From an uncultured Lachnospiraceae bacterium (GTDB taxonomy: Bacteria; Bacillota; Clostridia; Lachnospirales; Lachnospiraceae), in contig CAJUGD010000020.1 of the NCBI GenBank assembly GCA_910586205.1, forward strand, positions 1 through 64,000: 64,000 nucleotides of DNA, in the 5' to 3' direction. A program made the position numbers and the translations under genes. Below the pieces are notes generated by a model, which searched no databases, was not told where the DNA came from, and saw only the letters and a list, made by a program, of their open reading frames with translations. Positions 27,361 through 36,146 of this stretch are shown here, piece after piece; within the stretch, counting starts at the first letter, position 1, and each line of letters opens with the position of its first letter.

Positions 27361-27506
27361 GGATTTCTCCTTCCCGCAGCCATTCAGGCTGTTTGGTAAT
27401 ATAAAAAGCCCTGATCTGACACAACTATTGTATCATATCAAAGCTGCATTTTACATCTTTTCTTACGTTTATTGCGGTTTATATATTTTATAGACATTAC
27501 CGCCCA

Positions 27507-27570
27507 CGCCATGGCTAATCACTCCGCTGATTCGTCATGGCTGGTAAAGTTATAGAGCCAAAGCATATTG
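27507..27570. repeat. Imperfect copy of a palindromic intergenic repeat
   Basis: Begins with CACGCCATGGCTAATCACTC, followed by CGCTGATT, identical to the repeat at 28101-28128. It then diverges in the second arm (CGTCATGGC instead of AGCCATGGG). Similarity resumes at CAAAGCATAT about 30 bases on. The rest of 27361-27640 contains no gene that I can support. Confidence 0.6.
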
Positions 27571-27647
27571 ATGCAGCCTGACAGTAAATGATGAACCTTG
27601 CAGTAAATTTCATTCTTTTAGGTATTCCATTCTTTTCCTAAATCCCT

Positions 27648-27752
27648 TATAATAGCCTTACATCAGAGAAAAGCGGGCAGCACTCCCTATTTGGAAAATG
27701 CGCACCTTCGGGACAGACCTAGGGCAGCTTAGGTCCGCGCCGCAGGTGTGCA
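27648..27752 (+). promoter_or_regulatory. Promoter and structured 5' leader of a small hydrophobic-peptide gene
   Basis: A perfect -10 TATAAT is at 27648-27653. The leader contains an outer stem, TGCGCACCT (27699-27707) pairing with AGGTGTGCA (27744-27752) through one G-U pair. It encloses a perfect inner stem GACCTA/TAGGTC (27716-27721 with 27730-27735). The AAAGGAGG of the gene follows at 27763. It resembles leaders that control translation of small membrane peptides; no known riboswitch matches. Confidence 0.5.
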
Positions 27753-27779
27753 AACACCAGAGAAAGGAGGATGTGGTCT

Positions 27780-27974
27780 GTGGGTATTTTAGACATCATG
27801 AGCCGTGTTGTGGGTATTTTCGGAGGTATTGTAACCAGCCTTAGCGGTCTGATTACATTAATCGAGAAATGTAAACCCTACATAAAGCGGCACAAGGAAC
27901 AGACAGAAAAAGACCCATCAGCTAGCCTGGCAGCACCTGATGGGTCGGCTGATGATTGCTTAGGCAATCAATAA
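27780..27974 (+). CDS. Small hydrophobic protein, possible type I toxin-like peptide
   Basis: 64 residues from a GTG at 27780, nine bases after AAAGGAGG (the ATG at 27771 is too close). Residues ~4-26 form a membrane segment (SRVVGIFGGIVTSLSGLI), followed by KCKPYIKRHKEQTEK and a low-complexity polar tail. A short membrane helix with a basic tail is common to small type I toxins and holin-like peptides. Within the tail the DNA contains a perfect 10-bp hairpin (GACCCATCAG at 27912-27921, CTGATGGGTC at 27937-27946). No antisense antitoxin promoter was identified. I do not recognise the family. Confidence 0.5.
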   Translation: MGILDIMSRVVGIFGGIVTSLSGLITLIEKCKPYIKRHKEQTEKDPSASLAAPDGSADDCLGNQ

Positions 27975-27983
27975 TTGGCCGTT

Positions 27984-28012
27984 GGGCGGCAGCTATATCG
28001 CCGCCCTTTCTA
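27984..28012 (+). terminator. Terminator of the small hydrophobic-peptide gene
   Basis: GGGCGGC (27984-27990), a nine-base loop, GCCGCCC (28000-28006), then TTTC. It lies ten bases after the stop codon. Confidence 0.75.
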
Positions 28013-28091
28013 ATTACAAATCTATCATATCATTTTATCAGGGTAAAGTCAATTATTTGATAAAATAATTATTCCTTATTTGATTCCAGCC

Positions 28092-28236
28092 GTTACTGTT
28101 CACGCCATGGCTAATCACTCCGCTGATTAGCCATGGGCCAGTACCGTTACGTGGGTCAAAGCATATGCCCCATCGCCGCAGGCGATTTTAAATGGGCATA
28201 TGCAGTTACGTTCACAGGGTATCTGTGAACAGTAAC
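28092..28236. repeat. MITE/BIME-like element with nested perfect palindromes
   Basis: 12-bp perfect terminal inverted repeats GTTACTGTTCAC (28092-28103) and GTGAACAGTAAC (28225-28236). Inside lie three more perfect stems. CCATGGCTAATCA pairs with TGATTAGCCATGG around CTCCGC (28105-28136). GCATATGCCC (28161-28170) pairs with GGGCATATGC (28194-28203). ATCGCC pairs with GGCGAT inside the latter. It is non-coding. A degenerate relative lies at 27507, on the other side of the small hydrophobic-peptide gene. Confidence 0.7.
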
Positions 28237-28343
28237 TTCCAGCCAATTAGTAAAGGATGGATATAGACTAACCAGACAGAAAAATAACATAAATCCCTCT
28301 GATCTGGAATAGATTATACCAAACATCCCCCGGAGGGCTACCC

Positions 28344-28784
28344 ATGAGTTCAAGAACAAAAATCGTCGTCCTGCGAATGAAAGAAATCATATACACTGCA
28401 ATCTTCATTGGCCTGGGCATTTTACTGGTAATGCTGCTGTTCATCATGTTCCGGCCAGGAAAAGAAGGCAGCGCACCTGTGTCATCCGACCAGGTTCTCT
28501 ACATACCCGGCGTATATTCCGCCTCTCTGAAGCTAGGCTCCCAGGAAGTCAATGTGGAAGTGGCCGTGGATGCTGACAAGATCAATTCCATTTCCATGGT
28601 ACATCTAAGCGACTCTGTGGCCACCATGTACCCGCTGGTACAGCCATCCCTGCAGAATCTCACAGACCAGATCTGCGACACCCAGTCCACAGAGAACCTG
28701 ACCTACCCGGAAGAAAGCCGCTACACCTCCCAAGCGCTTTTAAATGCAATCCAGAAAGCATTGGACAAAGCAGCCGCACGGTAA
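28344..28784 (+). CDS. Membrane-anchored FMN-binding-domain-like protein
   Basis: 146 residues. A single membrane anchor lies at about 14-37 (IYTAIFIGLGILLVMLLFIM), then an extracytoplasmic domain: IPGVYSASLKLGSQEVNVEV, VDADKINSISMVHL, and ALLNAIQKALDKA at the end. The GVYSA... pattern with a following 'V.V..D..I..I' strand and a C-terminal helix resembles FMN_bind domains. The Ser/Thr that would carry covalent FMN is not obvious, so binding is uncertain. GGAGGG precedes the ATG. It stands alone between repeats. Confidence 0.6.
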   Translation: MSSRTKIVVLRMKEIIYTAIFIGLGILLVMLLFIMFRPGKEGSAPVSSDQVLYIPGVYSASLKLGSQEVNVEVAVDADKINSISMVHLSDSVATMYPLVQPSLQNLTDQICDTQSTENLTYPEESRYTSQALLNAIQKALDKAAAR

Positions 28785-28818
28785 TTTTGTCTGCAAAAAT
28801 CTGCCGCAGCAGACAAAA
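28785..28818. repeat. 10-bp perfect hairpin after the FMN_bind-like gene
   Basis: TTTTGTCTGC (28785-28794) pairs with GCAGACAAAA (28809-28818). A's and T's are inside the stem rather than after it. It could act as a terminator in either direction. Confidence 0.5.
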
Positions 28819-28917
28819 CATCCCCCACGGCCTCCCAATCAAATCCCCGCTGCAAACATGCTGCACCATACAAAACCTGCAGCACCGCAAGCTGCGGGGT
28901 ATTCTGTTCTGCGCCTT

Positions 28918-29004
28918 ATTTGATGTCCCTTTCCTATTTGATGCCCTTTTATGTTTGACACCCCTTTTATGTTTTACGCCCCTTTTATGTTTTACGCCCC
29001 TTTT
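28918..29004. repeat. 18-bp tandem repeat at the 3' end of the ECF gene
   Basis: Two identical units ATGTTTTACGCCCCTTTT (28969-28986 and 28987-29004) follow one slightly different unit (28951-28968) and two more degenerate units from 28918. The last unit touches the stop codon of the minus-strand ECF transporter gene. The stretch 28819-28917 before it shows nothing further. Confidence 0.7.
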
Positions 29005-29596
29005 ATATCTTAAAAAACATTCCTGACTTCTTTAACACTGGTCTTACTGCCATGTACACTGCCACTGTCACAATGGTTCCGGCCACTGCGTTGATAAAAG
29101 TGACTCCGGCTGCCCAGGTGGACATGATCTTTGCAGCATCTGACTGAACCCCCAGCACATAATTTTTATAAAAATACCCGGCAATGGGATCCATGATCAC
29201 ATTAAATCCCAACCCTGCAACAGAAGCCGCCAAAGTCCACTTAAATATATATTTGGCATCATGTTCCTGGGTAATATGCCCAAGCCTGTGGGCCACAAAG
29301 CCTGCAATCAGCCCGATACAAAGCTTCAGCACAAAAGTCTTCGGGGCGCTGGTAATATATACCGGATCCAAAAGATCTGCAATCGTCATGCCCAAAGATC
29401 CGGCCAGCCCTCCGTATACACCGCCCAGCAGCAGGGCTGCCAGAACACAGAACGCATTTCCTATATGAAGCGCCACATAATCCCCGCCAAAAGTAGGAAT
29501 CGGTATCTTCAAAAAAGTAAACGCCACATAGCAAAGAGCTGCCATAAGTGCAGTCAATACAACCTTATACACCTTATCATTTTTCCGTTCCATCAT
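29003..29596 (-). CDS. ECF transporter S component (vitamin-binding membrane subunit)
   Basis: About 197 residues with five to six membrane segments. The N-terminal VVLTALMAALCYVAFTFLKI and the block GNAFCVLAALLLGGVYGGLA with GMTIADLLDP are the pattern of energy-coupling-factor S components. These bind a vitamin and use a shared EcfAA'T module encoded elsewhere. The ligand cannot be read from sequence; thiN nearby hints at, but does not show, a thiamine link. The ATG at 29596 follows AGGAGG by eight bases. The leader (29597-29860) contains a TTGTCAG/CTGACAA stem but no riboswitch that I recognise. Confidence 0.85.
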   Translation of the reverse strand: MMERKNDKVYKVVLTALMAALCYVAFTFLKIPIPTFGGDYVALHIGNAFCVLAALLLGGVYGGLAGSLGMTIADLLDPVYITSAPKTFVLKLCIGLIAGFVAHRLGHITQEHDAKYIFKWTLAASVAGLGFNVIMDPIAGYFYKNYVLGVQSDAAKIMSTWAAGVTFINAVAGTIVTVAVYMAVRPVLKKSGMFFKI

Positions 29597-29863
29597 CGCC
29601 AAGTCCTCCTATAATATGTTTTGACCGCGCCGCCTGCCAGGTTGTCAGAGCCTTTTTCCAAAGCATCCCCTTCATAACTGACAATATACACTTCTTAAGT
29701 CCGCTGCCTGAATTGTTCCTCATCATAGCACGTAACCTGACGATCATAAATAACCAGTTCCCTACTTTTTCACCATACCAGTTCCCCTATTAGATTCCCA
29801 CCCCTATGCCACGTTTCTCCTGCAAGCACCAATCCAATCCTCTCGCCTATCCCCATGCTTCCT

Positions 29864-30520
29864 CTAATCCCGGGCCTCCACGCACACCAGCACCCCTTCC
29901 TCAAATTCCAAAATTCCCACCTCGTTCTCCACCTCATTGCTGATGCAAAGCCCGGCCTCCTCCCCCCTTCGAATGTTCTTCTTATCCAGCGGATATTTAA
30001 ATCCCTTCAGGGTAATTCCTGTCACACTTTCTGTATAAGGCAGAAAAGATACATACCTTCCCCAAAGCTGATCCCTGACAAAGATCCGGTTCTGATCCAC
30101 AAGGTAAATCTTGTTCCAGGCATCCACAATCCACGCCTCAACCTCCCTCTCCATACACCCATACAGCAAATGAATATTTCCCAGCATATGGTCCATCCGC
30201 CCCCCGGTGGCTCCCATAAACACAATCCGGTCACAGGCCAGAGTCAGCGCACGATTGCGGGCCAGTTCCGTGTCAGTCTCATTCTTTTCGGGCCTGTGAC
30301 TCTCCCACACAATATACGGAACTTTCCGAAACTCCTCTAACACCTCCTTATCCACCGTGTCAAAATCCCCCACCACATAATCCGGCGTTATCCCCAAAGC
30401 CTTCACAGACTCCAGCCCCCCATCCACCGCAATCACCTTATAAAATTTTTCCTTTTCCAAAAAAGACCGGGCGAAAGCCAAATCCAGCCTTCCGCCCGTA
30501 ACAATCAAACACACTTTCAT
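29864..30520 (-). CDS. thiN: Thiamine pyrophosphokinase
   Basis: Converts thiamine to thiamine diphosphate with ATP. Residues near 25-60 give KVIAVDGGLESVKALGITPD and YVVGDFDTVD. Then come EKNETDTELARNRAL and IVFMGATGGRMDHMLGNIHLL, all hallmarks of the family. 218-222 residues. The second ATG (30520) follows GAGGG and is preferred slightly over 30532. It stands last in the rsgA-rpe-thiN run, the usual order in Firmicutes. Confidence 0.94.
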   Translation of the reverse strand: MKVCLIVTGGRLDLAFARSFLEKEKFYKVIAVDGGLESVKALGITPDYVVGDFDTVDKEVLEEFRKVPYIVWESHRPEKNETDTELARNRALTLACDRIVFMGATGGRMDHMLGNIHLLYGCMEREVEAWIVDAWNKIYLVDQNRIFVRDQLWGRYVSFLPYTESVTGITLKGFKYPLDKKNIRRGEEAGLCISNEVENEVGILEFEEGVLVCVEARD

Positions 30521-30560
30521 CTCTGCCCTCATTGTTTCTCAAAGCTAGCACAGCGCTGCA

Positions 30561-31223
30561 CTAGTACTCCATTTTCTTCAAAAACTCCCTCACATTTTCC
30601 CCTGCGTCTCCTCCAAACACTGCCGAACCAGCCACAATCACATTGGCTCCTGCCTTTAATGCCTTGTCCACATTCTCTAAGTTCACGCCTCCATCGATCT
30701 GGATTCGTACCTTCTCCTCTAAGCCCAAGACGCAAAGCCTCTCCCTGACCTGCCTGACCTTTTCCAGTGTGTAAGGGATCAGCTTCTGGCCCCCAAACCC
30801 CGGATTAACAGACATAAGCAGCACCATATCCACCTTCTCTAAAATACAATCCAGCGTGAAAACAGGCGTGGCCGGATTCAGCGCCACTCCTGCCATCATG
30901 CCCAGCTCCCGGATTTGGCTGACCGTTCTGTCTAAATGGCAGCACGCCTCCTGATGGACACACAGAAGATCTGCCCCTGCCTTCTTCATCTCCTCCGCAT
31001 ACCGTCCCGGCTCCTCCACCATCATGTGTACATCAAACACCTTATCTGTACAAGGCCGGATACTCTTAATCACCGGCATCCCAAAAGAAATGCTGGGCAC
31101 AAACATCCCATCCATCACATCAATGTGGATATATTCTGCCCCTGCATCTGAAACCTCCTTCACCTGCTGTCCAAGTCTTCCAAAATCTGCTGACAAAATG
31201 GACGGCGCCAGTATTGCCCTCAT
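30561..31223 (-). CDS. rpe: Ribulose-phosphate 3-epimerase
   Basis: Interconverts ribulose-5-phosphate and xylulose-5-phosphate in the pentose phosphate pathway. TIM-barrel signatures are LAPSILSADFGRLGQQV, YIHIDVMDGMFVPSISFG, VFDVHMMVEEP, LLMSVNPGFGGQKLIP and IQIDGGVNLENV, with the metal-binding His/Asp residues present. 220 residues. Starts one base after the rsgA stop. Confidence 0.96.
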   Translation of the reverse strand: MRAILAPSILSADFGRLGQQVKEVSDAGAEYIHIDVMDGMFVPSISFGMPVIKSIRPCTDKVFDVHMMVEEPGRYAEEMKKAGADLLCVHQEACCHLDRTVSQIRELGMMAGVALNPATPVFTLDCILEKVDMVLLMSVNPGFGGQKLIPYTLEKVRQVRERLCVLGLEEKVRIQIDGGVNLENVDKALKAGANVIVAGSAVFGGDAGENVREFLKKMEY

Positions 31224-31224
31224 A

Positions 31225-32106
31225 TCAGTATCTCCTTTTTTCCTTCAGTTCTTCATACAATAAACGGTAATTGTCATAGCGGCTCCGGCTGACTTTCTTT
31301 TCCTGAACCGCCTCCTTTACGCCGCAGTCCGGCTCCCCAATATGAACACAGTCATCTCCAAACCGGCAGACCGCCTCATAGGAGGAAAATTCAGGGAAAT
31401 AGTATTTCAGCTCCCGCGCCAAAAGCTCTCCCAAATACAGAGAACTAAAGCCCGGCGTATCCATCAGATAGGTGTCCCCCTCCACACAGAACAGCTCCGC
31501 ATGACGGGTGGTATGCTTTCCCCTCTGAATCTTTCTGCTGATCTGTCCGGTCTCCATCTCTGCCTCAGGCTGTAAAAGATTGGTCAGAGATGACTTGCCC
31601 ACACCGGAAGATCCTGCCAGAATCGTGGTCTTTCCCTCCAAAAGCTTTCGGATCTCAGAAATCCCCCTTCCGTCATACGTACTGATAAAATACACCCTGC
31701 ATCCGCTGTCTTTATAAATCGTCTCATAGCGCTTCTGGTCTTCTTCCTGTCCCAGATCCATCTTATTAAAACAGATGGCTGCCGGCACCTGCTGCTGCTC
31801 CATCATAACCAGAAACCTATCCAGCAGATTCAGGTTGGGCTCCGGCTCCGTGACGGCAAACATCACCAGCGCCTGATCAATATTGGCGCTGGCCGGGCGG
31901 ATCAGCTCATTTCTCCTGGGCAGAATCTCATCAATATTTCCCTCTGAATCCGTCTCATCCAATATGGTAAACTCCACATTATCTCCCACCAGCGGCTTCA
32001 CTCCCCGCTTGCGGAACACTCCCTTTGCCTTACAGGCATAGACCTTTCCATGCCTGTCATGAACATAATAAAAACCCGCGATTCCTTTAATGATCTTTCC
32101 TGTCAT
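31225..32106 (-). CDS. rsgA: Small-ribosomal-subunit maturation GTPase RsgA
   Basis: Circularly permuted GTPase that checks late 30S assembly. An N-terminal OB fold is followed by FNKMD (G4), then the P-loop GSSGVGKSSLTNLL and DTPGFSS (G3). The C-terminal zinc site is in CRFGDDCVHIGEPDCGV. The ATG at 32106 follows GAGAGGA; the upstream TTG at 32130 overlaps the kinase stop and is less likely. About 293 residues. Confidence 0.95.
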   Translation of the reverse strand: MTGKIIKGIAGFYYVHDRHGKVYACKAKGVFRKRGVKPLVGDNVEFTILDETDSEGNIDEILPRRNELIRPASANIDQALVMFAVTEPEPNLNLLDRFLVMMEQQQVPAAICFNKMDLGQEEDQKRYETIYKDSGCRVYFISTYDGRGISEIRKLLEGKTTILAGSSGVGKSSLTNLLQPEAEMETGQISRKIQRGKHTTRHAELFCVEGDTYLMDTPGFSSLYLGELLARELKYYFPEFSSYEAVCRFGDDCVHIGEPDCGVKEAVQEKKVSRSRYDNYRLLYEELKEKRRY

Positions 32107-32126
32107 ACTTCCTCTCACTGCTGCTG

Positions 32127-34304
32127 TCAATCCATGGGGAAGAAAGTCAGCGGATAAGACTTCAGCACTGCTCCTGACTCCACATCCACTACCTCCACTT
32201 CTCCCCGGTCCGTACCATTCATGCTTTCAATGCTGGTATAACTAATGGGAAGCAGGGTAGAGCCTGTTATGGTCTTCTCATCCGTCAATGTCCGGTAAAT
32301 GGGAGTCCCGTCCGGCTCCTGCTGGTGAAGCCTTACCAAGATGGTAACACTGGCTCCCACAGCCCCAGGCCCAATCAGGGCGCTTAGATCATACACATCA
32401 TTAATCGACGCCACATACCGCTGCTGCCTGGCCTCCGGACCGCTGCTGACCACATAGTTTATCTGGCCGCCTTCCTGAATCTGGCCGTTCTCACCGCCCT
32501 CCTGACGAATAATATGTCCCTGGGGAACCGTATCACTAGGCTCTGTGGACGTACTGCCAGGCACAAGCCCTGCCTCTCCTAAAATCGCCAGAGCCTCTGT
32601 CTCCGGCTTTCCTGTAATCTCCGGTACTGGTATCATTTTTACAAGAGGCCCTGTACTTACATAAAGCGTAATCATGCTGCCTTCCATGGCTGTTTCCGGC
32701 TCATACCGGATCAGATTCCCTTCTTCAACAGTCTCGCTTTCCTCCTCCACGATCTGGACAATAAGCCCGCTGTCCTCCAAAAGCCTCCGGGCAGAAGCCA
32801 CGCTTAAAGTATCCAGGTTCAAAGTGGTCAAATCAATCTTTTCAGAGCCTAAACTGACTACCACATTGACATGGGAATACTTGGAAACAACGGTTCCCCG
32901 TTCCGGGCTTTGAGAAATGACACACCCCTTTTCCACGGTCTCCGAATTTTGGTAGGTAGGCTTCATGCTTAGGAAATTCTCCTTCAGCTTCGCCTCTGCC
33001 AGATCCTCCGGAAGCTCCAGCACATCCGGCATGTATACCTCACTGTCCTTTAATGACTCCCCGTTTTCGTTCGTCTGGATCACTGCCTGATCCTGACTCT
33101 CCGAGGAGCTTTCCTGCCGCAGAATGCCGGAACCCGGCTGAAAAAGCCCTCCCAGCTTTGAGAATACCACTATGAGCACTGCCACAATCACAATGGCCAC
33201 CACAATCCCTCCGGCAGCTAAAAGCCTCTCAATATGAGAATCCGCTTCCTCCTCCTGCGGATAGTCCCTCTTTGGCTGCCTCGGCCTCTGAGGTCTTGGC
33301 TTTTCCTCCTGATACCGGGTTACTGCCGCCTCTCCTGCCGGACGGCGCACATATTCCCGCACCGGTTCTTCCCTTACCGGCGTCTGAAGCTCTTTTATCT
33401 TGGCCAGCTCTCTCCCGTTAAAAGTCACAGTCTGCCCGTTTAAAGCACGCTGCTCATCTCCGTTCTGCACAAAATCTCCGTCCGGTGAAACCAAAGCTTT
33501 GCGCAGATCCCCAATCAGCTCATTGACGCTGCCATAACGCAGCTCCGGCTTTTTTGCTGTACATTTCAGAATAATCCGCTCTAAGCTGGCCGGGATATCC
33601 GGATTGTACACGCTAGGAGGCACCAGCGCCTCCTCTAAGTGAGCCAGAGCAATGGCCACTGTATTATCCCCCTCAAAGGGCACATGCCCGGTCACCATCT
33701 CATAGATAGTAATTCCCAAAGAATAAATATCGCTGCGGGCGTCACTGTAGCCGCCTCTGGCCTGTTCCGGAGAAATATAATGGACAGAACCCATGGCAGC
33801 AGAGGTAAGGGTCTGGGCAGACACTCCCCTTGCAATGCCGAAATCCGCCACTTTCACCTTTCCGTCACGGGAAATGATCATGTTCTGAGGCTTAATGTCC
33901 CGATGGATAATGTTCTGCTCATGGGCAGCGCCGATCCCCTGGGCCACCTGAATGGCAATGCCAATCGTCTCCTTGATCTCCAGTCTTCCCTTCTTCGCAA
34001 TGTATGCCTTTAAGGTAGCGCCCTCAATCAGCTCCATCACAATATAATGAAGCTTTCCCTCATCGATTACATCATACACATTGACAATATTAGGATGAGA
34101 AAGCCTGGCCGCTGCCTGAGCCTCCATCTTGAACTTGCCTACAAAGGTACTGTCATTGCTGAATTCCTCCTTCAGCAGCTTAATAGCCACCAGCCGGTTC
34201 AGCTTATGGCACCTGGCCTTATACACCACGGACATTCCGCCGGAGCCTACCTGCTCCAGAATCTCATACCGATCCTGCAGATACACCCCGGGCCTTAAGA
34301 TCAT
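32127..34304 (-). CDS. prkC: PASTA-domain Ser/Thr protein kinase
   Basis: Membrane kinase that senses wall fragments. The kinase domain is residues ~10-270: VGSGGMSVVYKARC, VAIKLLKEEF, HRDIKPQNMII, KVADFGIARG and GSVHYISPEQARGG. A basic linker follows, then one membrane segment (~362-385, GGIVVAIVIVAVLIVVF). Outside are about three PASTA repeats (~430-640) and a final beta-rich domain of ~90 residues that is not PASTA. It overlaps the phosphatase gene by four bases (ATGA), giving the usual stp-prkC pair that regulates division and wall synthesis. Confidence 0.95.
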   Translation of the reverse strand: MILRPGVYLQDRYEILEQVGSGGMSVVYKARCHKLNRLVAIKLLKEEFSNDSTFVGKFKMEAQAAARLSHPNIVNVYDVIDEGKLHYIVMELIEGATLKAYIAKKGRLEIKETIGIAIQVAQGIGAAHEQNIIHRDIKPQNMIISRDGKVKVADFGIARGVSAQTLTSAAMGSVHYISPEQARGGYSDARSDIYSLGITIYEMVTGHVPFEGDNTVAIALAHLEEALVPPSVYNPDIPASLERIILKCTAKKPELRYGSVNELIGDLRKALVSPDGDFVQNGDEQRALNGQTVTFNGRELAKIKELQTPVREEPVREYVRRPAGEAAVTRYQEEKPRPQRPRQPKRDYPQEEEADSHIERLLAAGGIVVAIVIVAVLIVVFSKLGGLFQPGSGILRQESSSESQDQAVIQTNENGESLKDSEVYMPDVLELPEDLAEAKLKENFLSMKPTYQNSETVEKGCVISQSPERGTVVSKYSHVNVVVSLGSEKIDLTTLNLDTLSVASARRLLEDSGLIVQIVEEESETVEEGNLIRYEPETAMEGSMITLYVSTGPLVKMIPVPEITGKPETEALAILGEAGLVPGSTSTEPSDTVPQGHIIRQEGGENGQIQEGGQINYVVSSGPEARQQRYVASINDVYDLSALIGPGAVGASVTILVRLHQQEPDGTPIYRTLTDEKTITGSTLLPISYTSIESMNGTDRGEVEVVDVESGAVLKSYPLTFFPMD

Positions 34305-35050
34305 AGTGACACCTCACGAATCTGAGGCTCTATGAGAATCACGGAAATGTTATCCTTTCCGCCGCCCCGGTTGGCAGCCTTTACCAGATCCTCTACCTTG
34401 GATTTTAGGCTTTCCTCTGAGCGGATAATATATTCCATCTCAAACTCATCTACCATATTGCTTAAACCATCAGAACACATGAGAATCTGATCCCCGGGCT
34501 TTAGCTTTAAGGCAAACAGATCTGTGTCCACTGTCTCCGCTGTCCCAACTGCCCGGGTAATAATATTCTTATGCTCCAGATAGCTTTTGCTTCCCCGCTT
34601 CATCTTTCCCCTGGCAACCAGTTCTTCCACATAAGAATGATCCCTGGTCACCTGCTCTAACTCCCTCCGAAGCAGATAAAGGCGGCTGTCGCCGATATTG
34701 GCCACATACAGCACGTTTCCCTTTATGGTAGCTGCCACTAAGGTGCTTCCCATGCCGGACAGCTCCGGATCATGGCTGGCCCGGTAATAAAGCTCCCTGT
34801 TCATCTGCCGGATCCCGTCTCTTAACATTCCATGAACATCCTTCTCAGGTGTCTTGACTCCAAAATATTCCACCAGATTTTCCACGGCAAAACGAGACGC
34901 ATAGTCTCCTGCCTGGTGCCCTCCCATCCCGTCTGCCACCATAAACAGGTTATCTAAAGAGCCCACAGGGACTGTTGAGGAATAAATATAATCCTGATTC
35001 ATGCTGCGGTATTTTCCTACATCCGTAAGCGCATAAGCCTGCACCGCCAT
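34301..35050 (-). CDS. stp: PPM-type Ser/Thr protein phosphatase
   Basis: Removes phosphates placed by the kinase encoded next. Metal-binding motifs of the PP2C family are TDVGKYRSMNQDY, MVADGMGGHQAGDYAS, GMGSTLVAATI, VANIGDSRLYLL, LMCSDGLSNMVD and GGGKDNISVILI. 249 residues, standard size. Preceded by AAGGAGGTG. Confidence 0.95.
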   Translation of the reverse strand: MAVQAYALTDVGKYRSMNQDYIYSSTVPVGSLDNLFMVADGMGGHQAGDYASRFAVENLVEYFGVKTPEKDVHGMLRDGIRQMNRELYYRASHDPELSGMGSTLVAATIKGNVLYVANIGDSRLYLLRRELEQVTRDHSYVEELVARGKMKRGSKSYLEHKNIITRAVGTAETVDTDLFALKLKPGDQILMCSDGLSNMVDEFEMEYIIRSEESLKSKVEDLVKAANRGGGKDNISVILIEPQIREVSL

Positions 35051-35059
35051 TCACCTCCT

Positions 35060-36097
35060 TCAATTTCCTGACAGGAAGCCTCTCCGAAGCTGCCCGCAGG
35101 CCCCTTCAATATCCCTTCCCATCTCCCGTCTTATGGTAACGGCGATCCCTGCTTTTTCCAGAAACTCCTTAAACTCCCGAATCGCCTTCTGATCAGACCT
35201 GGCAAAATCCCGCTCCCTGACAGGATTTACCGGAATCAGGTTCACATGTCCATGAACCCCCTTAAGAAGCCGGGCAAGTTCTCCTGCCTCCTTAAGATTG
35301 TCATTGATTCCTTTTACCAGACTGTATTCAAAGGTCAGCCTCCTCCCGGTTTTGTCAAAATAATCTCGGCATGCCTTTAAAACCTGTGACAGAGGATATG
35401 CCTTTGCTATAGGCATCAGCTTCTGCCTTACCTGGTCATTGGGCGCATGGAGAGACAAGGCCAGGGTCACCGGAAGCCCTTCCCCGGCAAACTTTTCTAT
35501 CCCCGGCACAATCCCGCAGGTAGATACAGTAATATTCCGCAAGCTTATATTCAGCCCGCGTTCATCCGAGATCAGACGCAGAAACCGAATCACCCCGTCA
35601 TAATTGTCAAAGGGTTCCCCTGAACCCATCATGACAATATGGGAAACCCTCTCTTTTGTCAAAGCCTGAATCTTGTACACCTGCCCTAACATCTCTGAGG
35701 GAGTCAGGTTCCTCTCTAAGCCATCTAAAGTAGAGGCGCAGAAACAGCATCCCATCCGGCATCCTGCCTGAGAGGAAATGCACACGGAATTTCCATGTTG
35801 ATACTTCATCCACACACTTTCAATCACATTCCCGTCTGCTAAGCGAAACAAATATTTGCGGGTCCCGTCAATCCGGGATATCCTTTCTTCCACCGGTTCC
35901 GGCATAGTCAGCTCAAACCTTTCCCCAAGAACCTTCCGAAGCTTTGCCGGCAGATTGCTCATCTGTTCAAAATCCTCTGCCATCTTTTCATGAAGCCATC
36001 CATACACCTGACCGGCACGGAAAGTTCTCTCCCCCATTTCCCTGAAAATCTCCTCTAATTCTGAAAAATAAAGGGACCTGATATCAATCTTTTCCAT
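35060..36097 (-). CDS. rlmN: Dual-specificity 23S rRNA/tRNA adenine-C2 methyltransferase
   Basis: Radical-SAM enzyme that methylates A2503 of 23S rRNA and A37 of tRNA. The cluster motif C-x3-C-x2-C is in SQAGCRMGCCFCASTL; MGSGEPFDNYD, LSLHAPNDQVR and LIPVNPVRER follow. The second catalytic cysteine is in EGACGQL near the C-terminus. I start at the ATG at 36097 (MEKIDIRSLYFSELEE), with GGAGGAAG just upstream, rather than 96 bases earlier. About 345 residues. Confidence 0.95.
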   Translation of the reverse strand: MEKIDIRSLYFSELEEIFREMGERTFRAGQVYGWLHEKMAEDFEQMSNLPAKLRKVLGERFELTMPEPVEERISRIDGTRKYLFRLADGNVIESVWMKYQHGNSVCISSQAGCRMGCCFCASTLDGLERNLTPSEMLGQVYKIQALTKERVSHIVMMGSGEPFDNYDGVIRFLRLISDERGLNISLRNITVSTCGIVPGIEKFAGEGLPVTLALSLHAPNDQVRQKLMPIAKAYPLSQVLKACRDYFDKTGRRLTFEYSLVKGINDNLKEAGELARLLKGVHGHVNLIPVNPVRERDFARSDQKAIREFKEFLEKAGIAVTIRREMGRDIEGACGQLRRGFLSGN

Positions 36098-36146
36098 TCT
36101 TCCTCCGTCAAAGACCATTTCCCCCTGCAAAAGCTTCTGCTCTTTG

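Noticed and set aside
29597..29863. THF, TPP or preQ1 riboswitch upstream of the ECF S component
   Set aside because: Only one TTGTCAG/CTGACAA stem is clear; the conserved cores of these riboswitches are not present.
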